The notes beneath the pieces are model-generated. The model had not been told where the DNA came from and did not search any database. It saw only the letters and a program-made list of their open reading frames with translations. From contig CAZWPO010000018.1 in NCBI GenBank assembly GCA_964635975.1, positions 1 through 60,989 of the forward strand: a stretch of DNA of 60,989 nucleotides, written 5' to 3'. The number at the start of each line of letters is the position of its first letter. Positions within the stretch are counted from its first letter, which is position 1. The position numbers were made by a program, and so were the translations under genes. Below are positions 33,570 to 43,400 of this stretch, in pieces. The stretch is from UBA5314 sp964635975. GTDB taxonomy: Bacteria > Bacillota > Syntrophomonadia > Syntrophomonadales > Syntrophomonadaceae.

Positions 33570-34958
33570 GTGAAGAAACTGCGGTTACTAATAGCGATTA
33601 TTATTGGAAAAGCAATAATATTTCTGAGCCGTCTGGCGGGAAATCAGGGTAGTGATTTCCCCGGTAGGGTGGCAAGAAAAATATATCCCGAAATTCTTGC
33701 GGAACTGGCCGGAGATGTTCAAGGAGCTACGGTTATCATTACAGGTACTAATGGCAAGACGACTACCAGCAATCTCATCGCCAGCGTCATAAAAGAGTTG
33801 GGATATGCACTGGTTCACAACCAGGCTGGCGCCAACATGATGGCTGGCATAACCACCGCATTTATATCATCGGCATCGCTCAGGAAAGTTAATAGATTCG
33901 ATTATGCACTTCTCGAGACGGATGAAGCGAATGTGCCCTTGCTTCTCAATGAAGTGAAAGCAGACTATCTGCTTATAACCAACTTTTTTCGCGACCAGTT
34001 GGACCGCTATGGGGAGCTTGATACAACTATCGGCTTTATCAGGGAGGCAGCACAAAAACATTCTTTAGAAATGCTATTAAATGCCGACGATCCGCTGAGC
34101 GCGGCATTTCAAAAACGGGAACTCAAGCTGCATTTCTTTGGGTTTGCCCCTTCTATTTACGACACCCGGGCGAGCCGTGAGAGCCGTGAAGGCCGATACT
34201 GCCTATTATGCGGCGCTGAGCTGGAATACCAGAGATTTCATTATGCTCAGTTAGGGAAGTTCAACTGCCCGGCGTGCGGGTTGCAAAACCCCGCCCCCGA
34301 GTTTAACGGTACCGAGCTGTGTATGGAGCCTCTGGTAGAGTTCAAGGTTTCAGGAGCTCTTATTAACAGTCGTTTCCAGGGATTCTTTAATGCTTACAAT
34401 CTTTTGAGCGCTTTTTCGATGTGCAGGCTGCTGGGTATCGAGGAACAGGCCATAATAAAAGCCCTGGCTAATTATCGACCAGCCGCTGGCCGGATGGAGG
34501 AATTTACATTTGGGCAAAAAGAATGCCTTCTGGTCCTGGTGAAAAATCCTACTGGATTGAACCAGAGCTTATCAGCCCTCCTGAGCGCACCGGGAAGCAA
34601 GGATTTATTTTTTGCATTGAATGATAATGCCGCTGATGGACGGGATATATCCTGGATATGGGATGCGGATGTGGAAATGATAGATGCTCACCAGCATGCG
34701 ATTACACAGATGATATGCTCTGGCCAGCGCAGCGGCGATATAGCTGTCCGAGCCAAATATGCAGGGCTGGACCCGGGCAGGATCAAGATTATCCCGGATC
34801 TGCGGGCCGGGATTGAGGAGGCACTGGCGGGAACTGGTGAGAGTGCTTATATTCTCTGCACATATACGGCATTATTTGCAGCCCGCAAGATATTGGTCAG
34901 GCTGCAGAAGGCTGGCCTGCAGGTCCAACCTGGACTTACCGAGCGGCAGACTAGTTAA
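33570..34958 (+). CDS. murT: Lipid II isoglutaminyl synthase, Mur-ligase subunit MurT
   Basis: About 462 residues. The Mur-ligase ATP site is VIITGTNGKTTTSN, followed by ETDEANVPLLLNEV and NFFRDQLDRYGE. A four-Cys zinc ribbon (CLLCG and CPACG) is inserted in the middle domain, as in MurT. The C-terminal DUF1727 region is present. MurT with GatD amidates D-Glu of lipid II to D-isoGln. The GTG start is preferred (AGGA nearby; the alternative ATG eight codons upstream lacks a site). gatD follows after 23 bp. Confidence 0.93.
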   Translation: MKKLRLLIAIIIGKAIIFLSRLAGNQGSDFPGRVARKIYPEILAELAGDVQGATVIITGTNGKTTTSNLIASVIKELGYALVHNQAGANMMAGITTAFISSASLRKVNRFDYALLETDEANVPLLLNEVKADYLLITNFFRDQLDRYGELDTTIGFIREAAQKHSLEMLLNADDPLSAAFQKRELKLHFFGFAPSIYDTRASRESREGRYCLLCGAELEYQRFHYAQLGKFNCPACGLQNPAPEFNGTELCMEPLVEFKVSGALINSRFQGFFNAYNLLSAFSMCRLLGIEEQAIIKALANYRPAAGRMEEFTFGQKECLLVLVKNPTGLNQSLSALLSAPGSKDLFFALNDNAADGRDISWIWDADVEMIDAHQHAITQMICSGQRSGDIAVRAKYAGLDPGRIKIIPDLRAGIEEALAGTGESAYILCTYTALFAARKILVRLQKAGLQVQPGLTERQTS

Positions 34959-34981
34959 CAATAATTTAGCGAGGTTTTGAG

Positions 34982-35713
34982 ATGGCTCGTTTTACACTGG
35001 CGCATATGTACCCGGATTTAATGAACCTGTACGGCGACAGGGGAAATTTGATTTGTTTGAAGAAGAGGCTGGAATGGTACGGGCATCAATGCGAGATCAA
35101 GCATGTCGGACTGCGAGAAAGCCTGGACTATAAAAATATTGACATGGTGTTCATGGGCGGCGGATCAGACCGGGAACAGGGACTGGTTTATCAGGATCTG
35201 CTCCAAAAAGCGGACGGATTAATGGCTCAGATCGAACAAGGCTTCCCGGTTTTATGCATCTGCGGTGCCTATCAACTACTGGGATCTTACTATCGCGCTC
35301 TGGATGGACAAATAATGGATGGGCTCGGATTTTTCGACTTCTATACCCAGAGTGAGCCAGGCCGGTTGATAGGCAACATCGTAATTGAAGTCAAGCTGTT
35401 AGACGAAACGGCAACGGTGGTGGGTTTCGAAAATCACGGCGGGCGCACTTATCTTCAGGACCAGAGGCTGCAGCCTTTGGGGCGGGTAATAAAAGGTTAT
35501 GGCAATAATGGGCGCGATGGTGGAGAGGGAATAAGATACCGCAGCCTGATCGGCACATATCTGCACGGCCCACTGCTGCCTAAAAACCCAGTGCTGGCAG
35601 ATGAAATCATAAATGTCATGATGAAGCGCCGCGGTATCCTTTTCAGTGCCGGGCTGGATGACAGTATTGAAAACTACGCGAATGCTGAGGTGAGGAAGAA
35701 GCTTCTGGGCTAA
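34982..35713 (+). CDS. gatD: Lipid II isoglutaminyl synthase, glutaminase subunit GatD
   Basis: 243 residues, a class I glutamine amidotransferase-like (CobB/CobQ type) domain. Catalytic Cys is C94 in LCICGAYQLLG and the His region is GTYLHGPLLPKNP. Early motifs AHMYPDLMNLYGDRGN match GatD. It supplies ammonia from glutamine to MurT. The start has GAGG upstream. Confidence 0.93.
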   Translation: MARFTLAHMYPDLMNLYGDRGNLICLKKRLEWYGHQCEIKHVGLRESLDYKNIDMVFMGGGSDREQGLVYQDLLQKADGLMAQIEQGFPVLCICGAYQLLGSYYRALDGQIMDGLGFFDFYTQSEPGRLIGNIVIEVKLLDETATVVGFENHGGRTYLQDQRLQPLGRVIKGYGNNGRDGGEGIRYRSLIGTYLHGPLLPKNPVLADEIINVMMKRRGILFSAGLDDSIENYANAEVRKKLLG

Positions 35714-35776
35714 AAGTATGTTACGCGGTCGGTAAGGGCAGAATATTGGGAAAGCAAATAAAAGGAGTGCACAGCT

Positions 35777-36784
35777 ATGCAGCTCGATTTCCCTATCAAG
35801 CTACACCCGTTTCCTGAAGATCAGGTGCTAAACCGCATCCGCGATGTGCTGAAACCACAAAATGAGAGTATAAAAGAACTTATCGACTATCTACTCCAAA
35901 GCAGCGGCAAGCTGCTCCGACCCCGCCTGGTATATCTCTGCGCTTCGTTCTATCCGCATGATGCAGCCGCTGTACGCGACAGCGCCGTGGCAGTAGAACT
36001 GATTCACCTGGCTTCTCTGGTTCATGATGATATTATCGATCATTCCTATCTGCGGAGAGGGCAGGAAAGCCTGAATGCACGCTGGGGTGACAAAATAAGC
36101 GTATTGACCGGTGATTATTTATTCGCCAGTGCTTTCTATCTAATCGGCGAAATGGGATCGTCCGAGTTAATGAAAGATCTAAGCAATACTATTCGAATAA
36201 TGTGTGCCGGAGAAATAAAACAATTGAACCAGATCCGCAACCTTTCTATAAATCAGGAGGAATATTTTCAAAAAAGCTTTGCCAAAACTGCCTGCCTGTT
36301 CGCCTGTGCCTGCAAAACAGGAGCGATGAGCAGTGATATGCCTGCCGAGCAGGTTGCCCTGCTGCAAAAATACGGGATATGTCTTGGTTACGCCTATCAA
36401 ATAATCGATGATGTCCTTGATTTCGTGGCCGAAAGCAGTGAACTTGGCAAACCGGTAGGAGGGGACCTTCTGGAAGGCAATTTCACACTTCCGGTTTTAT
36501 TAGCACTGGAGCTTGAAAGTCATAGCGCCAGGATGAAAAATTTACTCCGCGATGGCAGAGTAAATCCGGAGGATCTACCCCGCATTGTGAAAGTTTTAGA
36601 GGAGAGCGGAGCACTTCAGGACAGCTTGAAGTGGGCAAAAGCTTTTGTCAACCAGGGTCTCGAATGTCTGTCTGCGCTTCCGGATATTGATGCTCGCTTG
36701 AGCTTGATAGAACTCGCCTATTTTATTATGGAGAAATTTTGTCCCCAGCCAGGCAGCATTTCGCTTCACAATTTGGAAGCCTGA
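35777..36784 (+). CDS. hepT: Polyprenyl diphosphate synthase (heptaprenyl-type)
   Basis: 335 residues. The first aspartate-rich motif is LVHDDIIDHSYLRRG (about residue 85) and the second is YQIIDDVLDF (about 209); GKLLRPRL binds the diphosphate. It condenses isopentenyl units into a long-chain (C30-C40) diphosphate, for quinones or terpenoids; chain length cannot be read with certainty. The next gene, one base downstream, is a YtpB-like terpene synthase that uses C35 diphosphate in Bacillus, supporting a heptaprenyl product here. No small HepS partner is seen nearby. Confidence 0.85.
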   Translation: MQLDFPIKLHPFPEDQVLNRIRDVLKPQNESIKELIDYLLQSSGKLLRPRLVYLCASFYPHDAAAVRDSAVAVELIHLASLVHDDIIDHSYLRRGQESLNARWGDKISVLTGDYLFASAFYLIGEMGSSELMKDLSNTIRIMCAGEIKQLNQIRNLSINQEEYFQKSFAKTACLFACACKTGAMSSDMPAEQVALLQKYGICLGYAYQIIDDVLDFVAESSELGKPVGGDLLEGNFTLPVLLALELESHSARMKNLLRDGRVNPEDLPRIVKVLEESGALQDSLKWAKAFVNQGLECLSALPDIDARLSLIELAYFIMEKFCPQPGSISLHNLEA

Positions 36785-36785
36785 T

Positions 36786-37883
36786 ATGAGTGTATACAAT
36801 GTCTTGAGCCAGGTCGTCAAACGCCCTTTGCCAAAACAGCTACCCGGCCGGACCAGGCTCCTGTTTAACTATATTTTTGTCATTCTTCCGCAGGTGAAAA
36901 AACTCCTTGGCCGATGGGAAAACGCAGCCGGGAATTGCACGGACATAGGTTTACGAGAGCAAGCCCTGGCCAGCTTGAGGTTAAAAGATTTTCATTGCCA
37001 GGGAGGCTCGGTTTTCGCCGTACTGGCCGAAGAAAGACAGGCGGAACTTCTGAGTTTCATAGTTGCCTATCAGACTATCTGCGATTACCTGGATAATCTA
37101 TGCGACCGGGCAGGTGAAACCGATGGCCGAGCATTCCTGCGGCTTCATCAATCGCTGCTGGCTGCCCTGGACAGCAGAAGAGAGCACCTGGATTACTATG
37201 AATATTTCTCCGCTTATGATGACGGCGGCTATCTCCTGGGCCTGATTGAGGAATGCAGACGATGCCTTCAGGCGCTCCCTTCCTATGAACTGGTCAAAGA
37301 AGAAAGCCTGACTCTGGCCAACTGGTACACCGGTCTGCAGGTAAATAAGCACCTGGATTGGGGAATCCGAGAGAAAAGCCTGGTCAGATGGGTATCCGGG
37401 CAGCTTCTTAAATATCCGGAGCTGTATTGGAATGAATGGGCGGCCGCCAGCGGCTCGACACTGGCTATTTTTGCTTTAATGAGATTGGCCTGCAAGAAAG
37501 ATTTGAAACCGGCCATGGTGCAAGAAGCGCGCCAATCATATTTCCCCTACATTTGTGCTTTGCATATACTACTCGACTACTTGATTGACCAGGAGGAAGA
37601 CCGGCAGGGAAGCGACCTGAACTTCATTTTTTACTACCATCAACTTGACGAGGCGGTAGATAGAATAAAATGGTTAATAAGAGAGTCCCGGAAGCGTATC
37701 ACTGATTCTGATGACTCTGATCTTGATACCCTGGTAATCGAGGGACTCCTGGCCATGTACTTGAGTGACTCCAAGGTAGCCAGACAGGGTTTTTCAGGAC
37801 TGGCAGGCGAGCTAATCAAGGAGTGTGGTGGAAGCGCCCGACGAGTATTTCATATTTGTGCACTGGTCAGAAGATTTTTATAA
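36786..37883 (+). CDS. ytpB: YtpB-like large-terpene (tetraprenyl-beta-curcumene) synthase, DUF2600
   Basis: 365 residues, all-helical. The Asp-rich motif is ICDYLDNLCDR (about residues 98-108) and a second acidic site is LDYLIDQEEDRQGSDLN. LLFNYIFVILPQVKK and VFAVLAEERQAELLSFIVAY resemble DUF2600 proteins. In Bacillus YtpB converts heptaprenyl diphosphate to tetraprenyl-beta-curcumene, precursor of sesquarterpenes linked to spores. Translational linkage to the prenyl synthase (one base apart) supports a substrate-product pair. A squalene-hopene-type cyclase, the next enzyme in Bacillus, is not in the window. Product identity is inferred. Confidence 0.8.
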   Translation: MSVYNVLSQVVKRPLPKQLPGRTRLLFNYIFVILPQVKKLLGRWENAAGNCTDIGLREQALASLRLKDFHCQGGSVFAVLAEERQAELLSFIVAYQTICDYLDNLCDRAGETDGRAFLRLHQSLLAALDSRREHLDYYEYFSAYDDGGYLLGLIEECRRCLQALPSYELVKEESLTLANWYTGLQVNKHLDWGIREKSLVRWVSGQLLKYPELYWNEWAAASGSTLAIFALMRLACKKDLKPAMVQEARQSYFPYICALHILLDYLIDQEEDRQGSDLNFIFYYHQLDEAVDRIKWLIRESRKRITDSDDSDLDTLVIEGLLAMYLSDSKVARQGFSGLAGELIKECGGSARRVFHICALVRRFL

Positions 37884-38060
37884 GATATATATTTTTAAGG
37901 ATGGTATTCAAAGTGCAGTTTTAAATACACTTAGGATCCCGTCCTTTTTCATGTAAAAATACGATCAATATTTTCTTGATGAATTTCAGCCGACTTTGCT
38001 TTACCATGTATACAGTATAAAAACCCAAAAATCGACTTGGAGAAGTTAAAATAGAAAGAA

Positions 38061-38098
38061 GGTCTGCACCCGAAACCTCGTTTCGGGCAGCCCTTTTT
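38061..38098 (+). terminator. Terminator/attenuator 40 bp before the second HydBC operon
   Basis: CCCGAAA/TTTCGGG stem extended by CTGC/GCAG with one bulge, followed by CTTTTT. A TATAAA lies upstream at 38016-38021. If transcription of the following operon starts there, this hairpin would sit in its leader; otherwise it ends the ytpB transcript. Confidence 0.75.
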
Positions 38099-38137
38099 CC
38101 GTAATAAGCTATCAAGTGTCCTAGGGAGGGTTATTAA

Positions 38138-38689
38138 ATGTGTTGTTGTGAGGGAGGAAAAGGCTCGACGATGGGTTTAACCGGACCTGCAGCTGATTTG
38201 AGCCTGATTGAGGAAATGCTCGCCCACTACCGGGAGCAGGAAGGCAGTCTGGTTACGGTTTTACAGAAAGCCCAGGATGTCTATGGATATCTGCCTATGG
38301 ATGTCATGCGCTTTATTGCCGATCAAATGGGAGTCAAACCCGCCAAAGTTTTTGGAGTAGCTACTTTCTACACCCAGTTCCGATTCCAACCGGTGGGTAA
38401 ATATTTGATTCTGCTGTGCCAGGGAACCGCCTGCCACGTGAACGGATCAGAGCGCATTGAGACCGCACTATGTCAGGAACTAAAAATAAAAGCCGAGGAA
38501 ACAACTGAAGACAAGCTTTTTACGATAAGCAATGTAGCCTGTCTGGGCTGCTGCAGCCTGGCTCCGGTGATGATGATAAACGGCCAGGCGTATGGCCCGC
38601 TCACCCCTGACAAAGCGGTCAGCATCGTGAGGGAACTGAGAGCCAGGGAAGCTGCAGGCTCGAAGGAGGGGTCCAAAAATGAAAATTAG
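38138..38689 (+). CDS. HydC/NuoE-like [2Fe-2S] subunit (second module)
   Basis: 183 residues. The ATG follows GGGAGGG at 7 bases and gives an unusual Cys-rich N-terminus (MCCCEGGKGSTMGL); an ATG 11 codons later is possible. The NuoE core is clear: helical domain with VLQKAQDVYGYLPMDVMRFI, FGVATFYTQF, then ligands CQGTAC and CLGCC (C-x4-C, C-x3-C). It should pass electrons to the HydB-like flavoprotein, whose start overlaps its last 11 bases. It is a paralogue of hydC in the minus-strand operon, but longer and more diverged. Confidence 0.92.
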   Translation: MCCCEGGKGSTMGLTGPAADLSLIEEMLAHYREQEGSLVTVLQKAQDVYGYLPMDVMRFIADQMGVKPAKVFGVATFYTQFRFQPVGKYLILLCQGTACHVNGSERIETALCQELKIKAEETTEDKLFTISNVACLGCCSLAPVMMINGQAYGPLTPDKAVSIVRELRAREAAGSKEGSKNEN

Positions 38690-40442
38690 AATCGGCTTGG
38701 GAAGTTGTGGGATCGCCGCCGGAGCCCTGCAGGTAATGGATTCCGTACGGGAGGAAATCGAAGGCCGTGGTCTGGATATAGAAATACAAATTACGGGATG
38801 CGTGGGTATGTGTCATAATGAGCCACTGCTGGATATAATCTCCGAGGATGGGCAGGTATTTACCTACGGGAACGTAACCCCAAAAATGGTCGCAGATATT
38901 TTTGAAGGACACATTCAGAACGGAAAAATTCTGGAAAAAGCGCTAGTAGCGGGCAGCGGTGTGAGCAACCAGTTTATGGATGGACAGGTAAGGGTAGCGC
39001 TGCGCAACTGCGGCATTATCGATCCAGAAAATATAGACGATTATGTAGAAAATGGCGGTTATCAGGCACTAAAAAAAGTCCTCAATCATCTGGAGCCCAA
39101 ACAAGTTATCCAGGAGGTGAAGGAGTCCGGGTTGCGGGGCCGGGGAGGAGCAGGCTTTCCTACCTGGTTCAAATGGCAGGAGGCTCTTAAGAATGCCGGT
39201 GACCGCAAATTTATGGTATGTAATGCCGACGAAGGAGATCCGGGAGCCTTTATGGACCGTAGTCTTTTGGAAGGTGACCCACACTCGGTTCTGGAAGGAA
39301 TGGCGATTGCCGCATACGCTATAGGCTCCGGAGAAGGTATCATCTATTGCCGCGCCGAATATCCTCTGGCCATACGGCGTCTGGAGATAGCTATCTCTCA
39401 GGCGCGCAATAAAGGTTATCTGGGAGAAAACATTCTGGATTCGGGCTTTGACTTTGACATCCGTGTAAAACAGGGTGCCGGTGCGTTTGTATGCGGCGAA
39501 GAGACCGCATTGCTGGCTTCCCTGGAAGGAGAAAGGGGAATGCCCCGCTTGAAGCCTCCCTATCCTGCAGAGTCCGGATACTGGGGAAAGCCCACCAATA
39601 TAAATAATGTAGAGACATTTGCCAATGTTACCTGGATAATGCTCAACGGTGGGGCTGCGTTTGCTGCCATGGGTACCGAGAGCAGTAAAGGGACCAAAGT
39701 CTTTGCCCTGGCGGGTAAGATAAAACATGGCGGTCTGGTTGAGGTCCCCATGGGACTTACCCTGCGGCAGGTTATTTTTGATATCGGCGGAGGAATCAAA
39801 GGAGACCGCAGATTCAAAGCAGTTCAAATGGGAGGGCCCTCCGGTGGATGCATGCCCGAGTCCCTACTGGATACACCCGTAGACTATGAATCTATCACCC
39901 GCACCGGTGCTATTATGGGCTCCGGAGGCATGGTGGTTATGGATGAGACCACCTGCATGGTTGACATAGCCCGATTCTTTCTGGATTTTACCCAGAAGGA
40001 GTCCTGCGGAAAATGTGTGCAGTGCCGAATCGGTACTAAGCGCATGCTGGAGGTCCTGGAGAGAATTTGCGCAGGGAAGGGAAAAAATGGAGATCTGGAA
40101 CTGTTGGAGGAGATGGCCCAGACTATTCACGAAGGCTCTTTGTGTGGTCTGGGGCACAGCGCCCCAAATCCGGTTTTGACAACAATTCGCTATTTCCGTG
40201 AAGAGTATCAGTCTCATATTGACGAGAAAAGATGTCCGGCTCACCAGTGCAAAGCGCTGATTAGCTATACCATAGATCCGGAAAAATGCAAGGGATGCGT
40301 CCTGTGTGCCAAAAAATGTCCGGTTTCATGTATAAAAGGGGAGCCCAAAAAGCCCTACACCATCATCCAGGAGGAATGCATCAAGTGCGGCAACTGCCTG
40401 GAGGTATGTCCGAGCAAATTCAATGCGGTTAGCGTACAGTAG
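38679..40442 (+). CDS. HydB/NuoF-like NADH:flavin subunit with full iron-sulfur set
   Basis: 587 residues. N-terminal thioredoxin-like [2Fe-2S]-type domain (1-90) with GSCGIAAGA and TGCVGMCHNEP, showing three rather than four candidate Cys ligands (C10, C41, C45). Then the NADH/FMN core (LRGRGGAGFP, CNADEGDPGAFMDR, GAGAFVCGEETALLAS), the [4Fe-4S] ligands ESCGKCVQCRIG with SLCGLG, and a C-terminal 2x[4Fe-4S] ferredoxin domain (CKGCVLCAKKCPVSC, CIKCGNCLEVCPSKF). This is the architecture of HydB in electron-bifurcating HydABC-type enzymes. It contrasts with the 407-residue core-only HydB at 5140-6363. It should exchange electrons with NAD(H) and ferredoxin. Confidence 0.94.
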   Translation: MKIRIGLGSCGIAAGALQVMDSVREEIEGRGLDIEIQITGCVGMCHNEPLLDIISEDGQVFTYGNVTPKMVADIFEGHIQNGKILEKALVAGSGVSNQFMDGQVRVALRNCGIIDPENIDDYVENGGYQALKKVLNHLEPKQVIQEVKESGLRGRGGAGFPTWFKWQEALKNAGDRKFMVCNADEGDPGAFMDRSLLEGDPHSVLEGMAIAAYAIGSGEGIIYCRAEYPLAIRRLEIAISQARNKGYLGENILDSGFDFDIRVKQGAGAFVCGEETALLASLEGERGMPRLKPPYPAESGYWGKPTNINNVETFANVTWIMLNGGAAFAAMGTESSKGTKVFALAGKIKHGGLVEVPMGLTLRQVIFDIGGGIKGDRRFKAVQMGGPSGGCMPESLLDTPVDYESITRTGAIMGSGGMVVMDETTCMVDIARFFLDFTQKESCGKCVQCRIGTKRMLEVLERICAGKGKNGDLELLEEMAQTIHEGSLCGLGHSAPNPVLTTIRYFREEYQSHIDEKRCPAHQCKALISYTIDPEKCKGCVLCAKKCPVSCIKGEPKKPYTIIQEECIKCGNCLEVCPSKFNAVSVQ

Positions 40443-40457
40443 GGAGGAGGGTAAAAA

Positions 40458-43400
40458 ATGATCAGGATCAGCATAGATGGCCAGGAAGTTAAAGCCTATT
40501 CAGGACAGACGATATTAGAAGCGGCGGCGCAGCATGGAATTTCAATACCTACGCTGTGCCATGATGAGAGGCTTAAAGTTTACGGTGGATGCGGCCTTTG
40601 TGTAGTAGAAGTCCAGTCCGGGGGGAGACTTGTAAGGGCCTGCGCTACTGAGGTCAGCCCGGGAATGATTGTATATACCAATAGCCCGCGCGTGCAGGCG
40701 TCGAGAAAGATGACCCTGGAGTTTCTACTTTCCGACCACATTGGCGATTGTGTCGGTCCCTGCACGAGGGCCTGCCCGGCCCATACCGATGTCCAGGGCT
40801 ATGTAGGCTTGATCGCCAATGGACAGTATCGGGAAGCGGTGCGGCTATTAAAGGAACGCCTGCCTATTCCCGCCAGTATCGGCAGAGTGTGTCCTCATCC
40901 CTGTGAGACCGTCTGCCGTCGCCAGTTTGTTGAGGAGCCGGTAGCGATCGCCAACCTGAAATATTTTGTAGCCGATCAAGACCTTTTGGGACCCGATCCT
41001 TACATGCCTGAGATAAAGCCGCCTACAGGCCAGGTTGTAGCAGTGGTGGGAGCAGGACCAGCCGGTCTGACAGCTGCTTTCTACCTTGCCCGTGAAGGAC
41101 ATCAGGTGGACGTGTTCGATGCCATGCCCAAAGGCGGGGGGATGCTCCGCTACGGCATACCAGAATACCGGCTGCCTAAAAGCGTTCTTGACCAGGAAAT
41201 AGAACTTATTGAGAAAATGGGAGTCAATTTTCTATACAATACCAGGATCGGCCAAGATGTTAGCCTCGATTATTTAGTTAAAGAGTATGATGCTGTATTT
41301 TTAGGCATTGGAGCCTGGCAGAGTTCCTCCATGCGCTGCAAGGGTGAAGATCTACCAGGAGTAATAGGGGGAATCGATTTTCTGCGGCAGGTTGCTATGA
41401 ACGAAAACGTAAAAATCGGACAGAGGGTAGCTATTGTTGGAGGTGGCAATACCGCTATGGACGCCGCCCGTACGGCGACGCGATTGGGTGCCGGCCAGGT
41501 TACCGTGGTCTACCGCAGGACCAGAGCGGAGATGCCCGCTGAAGATATTGAAATAAAAGAGGCAGAAGAAGAGGGCGTCATCTTTAAATACCTGGTGGCT
41601 CCCCTGGAGGTCACTGAAGAAAACGGCAGCGTCAATGCAATTCGTCTGCAGGTTATGGAGCTGGGCGAGCCTGATACTTCCGGCCGCCGAAGTCCGGTGG
41701 CCAAGCCCGGGGTTGAGGAGATTCTCAGCGTTGATACCGTGATAAGCGCCATCGGTCAGGCGGTGCTGCCGGACGGTCTGGAGGCGGCGGGTCTGAGCCG
41801 CTGGGGTAGCCTGGCTGCTGATGATAAGACTATGGCTACTCGCATACCAGGCGTTTTTGCCGGAGGCGACGGGGTTACCGGACCGGGAATTGCCATCGAA
41901 GCAGTTGCCCAGGGCCGTAGGGCAGCCATGTCTATGATCGAGTATCTGAAAGGACGGGAAATCGGGATCGATGAACCCTATCTGGTAGAGCAGCCCGGTA
42001 TTAATCCCGAAGAGTTCAACTGTTACGAAAAAGCATCGCGAACGCCTATGCCCCATCGGAAGCCTGCCGATAGAAGAGACAACTTCTATGAGGTTAACCT
42101 GGGTCTTGCGGAGATGGATGCTCAAAAGGAAGCCCAGAGATGTCTGGAGTGCGGCTGTAAAGATTATTTTGAATGCCGACTGATCGCTTATGCCAATGAC
42201 TATAAGGTTCAACCGGAACGTTTGTCTGGAGAGAAACGAAGCGAAAGAGTTATAGATGAGCACCCTTTTATACTCCGCAATTCTCAAAAATGTATTTTAT
42301 GCGGATTGTGTGTCAGGATCTGCGACGAAGTGATGGGAGTCACTGCGTTAGGATTGGTGGGTCGTGGGTTTGAAAGCACCATTCAGCCGGAATTCACTAT
42401 GCCACTCAAAGAGACTAATTGCATAAATTGTGGGCAGTGTGTGTCTGTATGTCCGACTGGCGCTTTATTGGAGCGAGATCCGATAATTAAGAACCTGCCT
42501 ATGCAGTTGGATGAAACCATCTCGGTCTGTACCTATTGCAGTTTCGGCTGTGAGCAAAAGGTGCAGAGCCGCGGCAGTATGCTGGTCAGAGTTGTGCCCG
42601 GTGATGGCGAGTACCTGTGCCAGAAAGGACGATTTGGATTTGTCTGTGCCGAGCAGGATAGAGTGGATGTGCCATTAATTCGTAAAAATGGGCTGTTGGT
42701 GGAATGCTCCTGGGAGGAGGCACTGATGACCGCTGCTAAAAAGGCAATATCGCTGAAGACGCTTCATTCCGGTGATGCCCTGGCGGTGGTTGTATCAGCC
42801 GAATATACCATAGGGGAAGCAGAAGCTGCGGTTCAGCTTGCTCGCGAAGGTTTAAAGACCAGTAATATTTCCAGCTTTATGCCAGATGCGAGCCGAGCAT
42901 TGGAGTCTGTCTTCGGGGAGAGTGGATCAACCAATATGTTTGAGGAAGTGTTCGCGAGCGATTTAGTGCTGGTGGTAGGCAGTCTTAAGGAAAGCCCGAT
43001 CACGGCTGTTAAAATCAGGGAAGCCGCCCGTCAGGGGACGCAACTGGCCGTCATGAGCCCGGAATCAACACTGCTTGATGATCTGGCCGGATTTAAGCTT
43101 ACCCGTTCAGTAGATACAGGCTTTATCCGGCAGGTCTTGGCGTCATTAGTTCAGAAACCAGGATATGACAAAGACAAAGCTGCTAAGACAGCTCATGGTT
43201 TCGAAGAGCTCATAGTCTGGACTAACGGGGTGATGCCGGAGCCGGAGGCGGAAAGACTGGCCGGTATTTACTCGTCAGCCGGTAAAGCACTTATCGTAAT
43301 CGATGGGTATACAGTGACAGAATCAGCGGTGAAGCTCCTGGCGGATATGAGCATCGTAGCCGGTAAAGTCGGGTCGCCTAGAAATGGAATAATCGTGGTG

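Noticed and set aside
39069..39827. Minus-strand open frame (252 codons) opposite the HydB-like gene
   Set aside because: It is the antisense shadow of a clear NuoF-type gene, with no recognisable protein features.
41352..42287. Long minus-strand open frame (311 codons) opposite the NuoG/GltD fusion
   Set aside because: It is antisense to strongly conserved coding sequence, has no domain or ribosome-binding site, and arises from codon bias on the plus strand.
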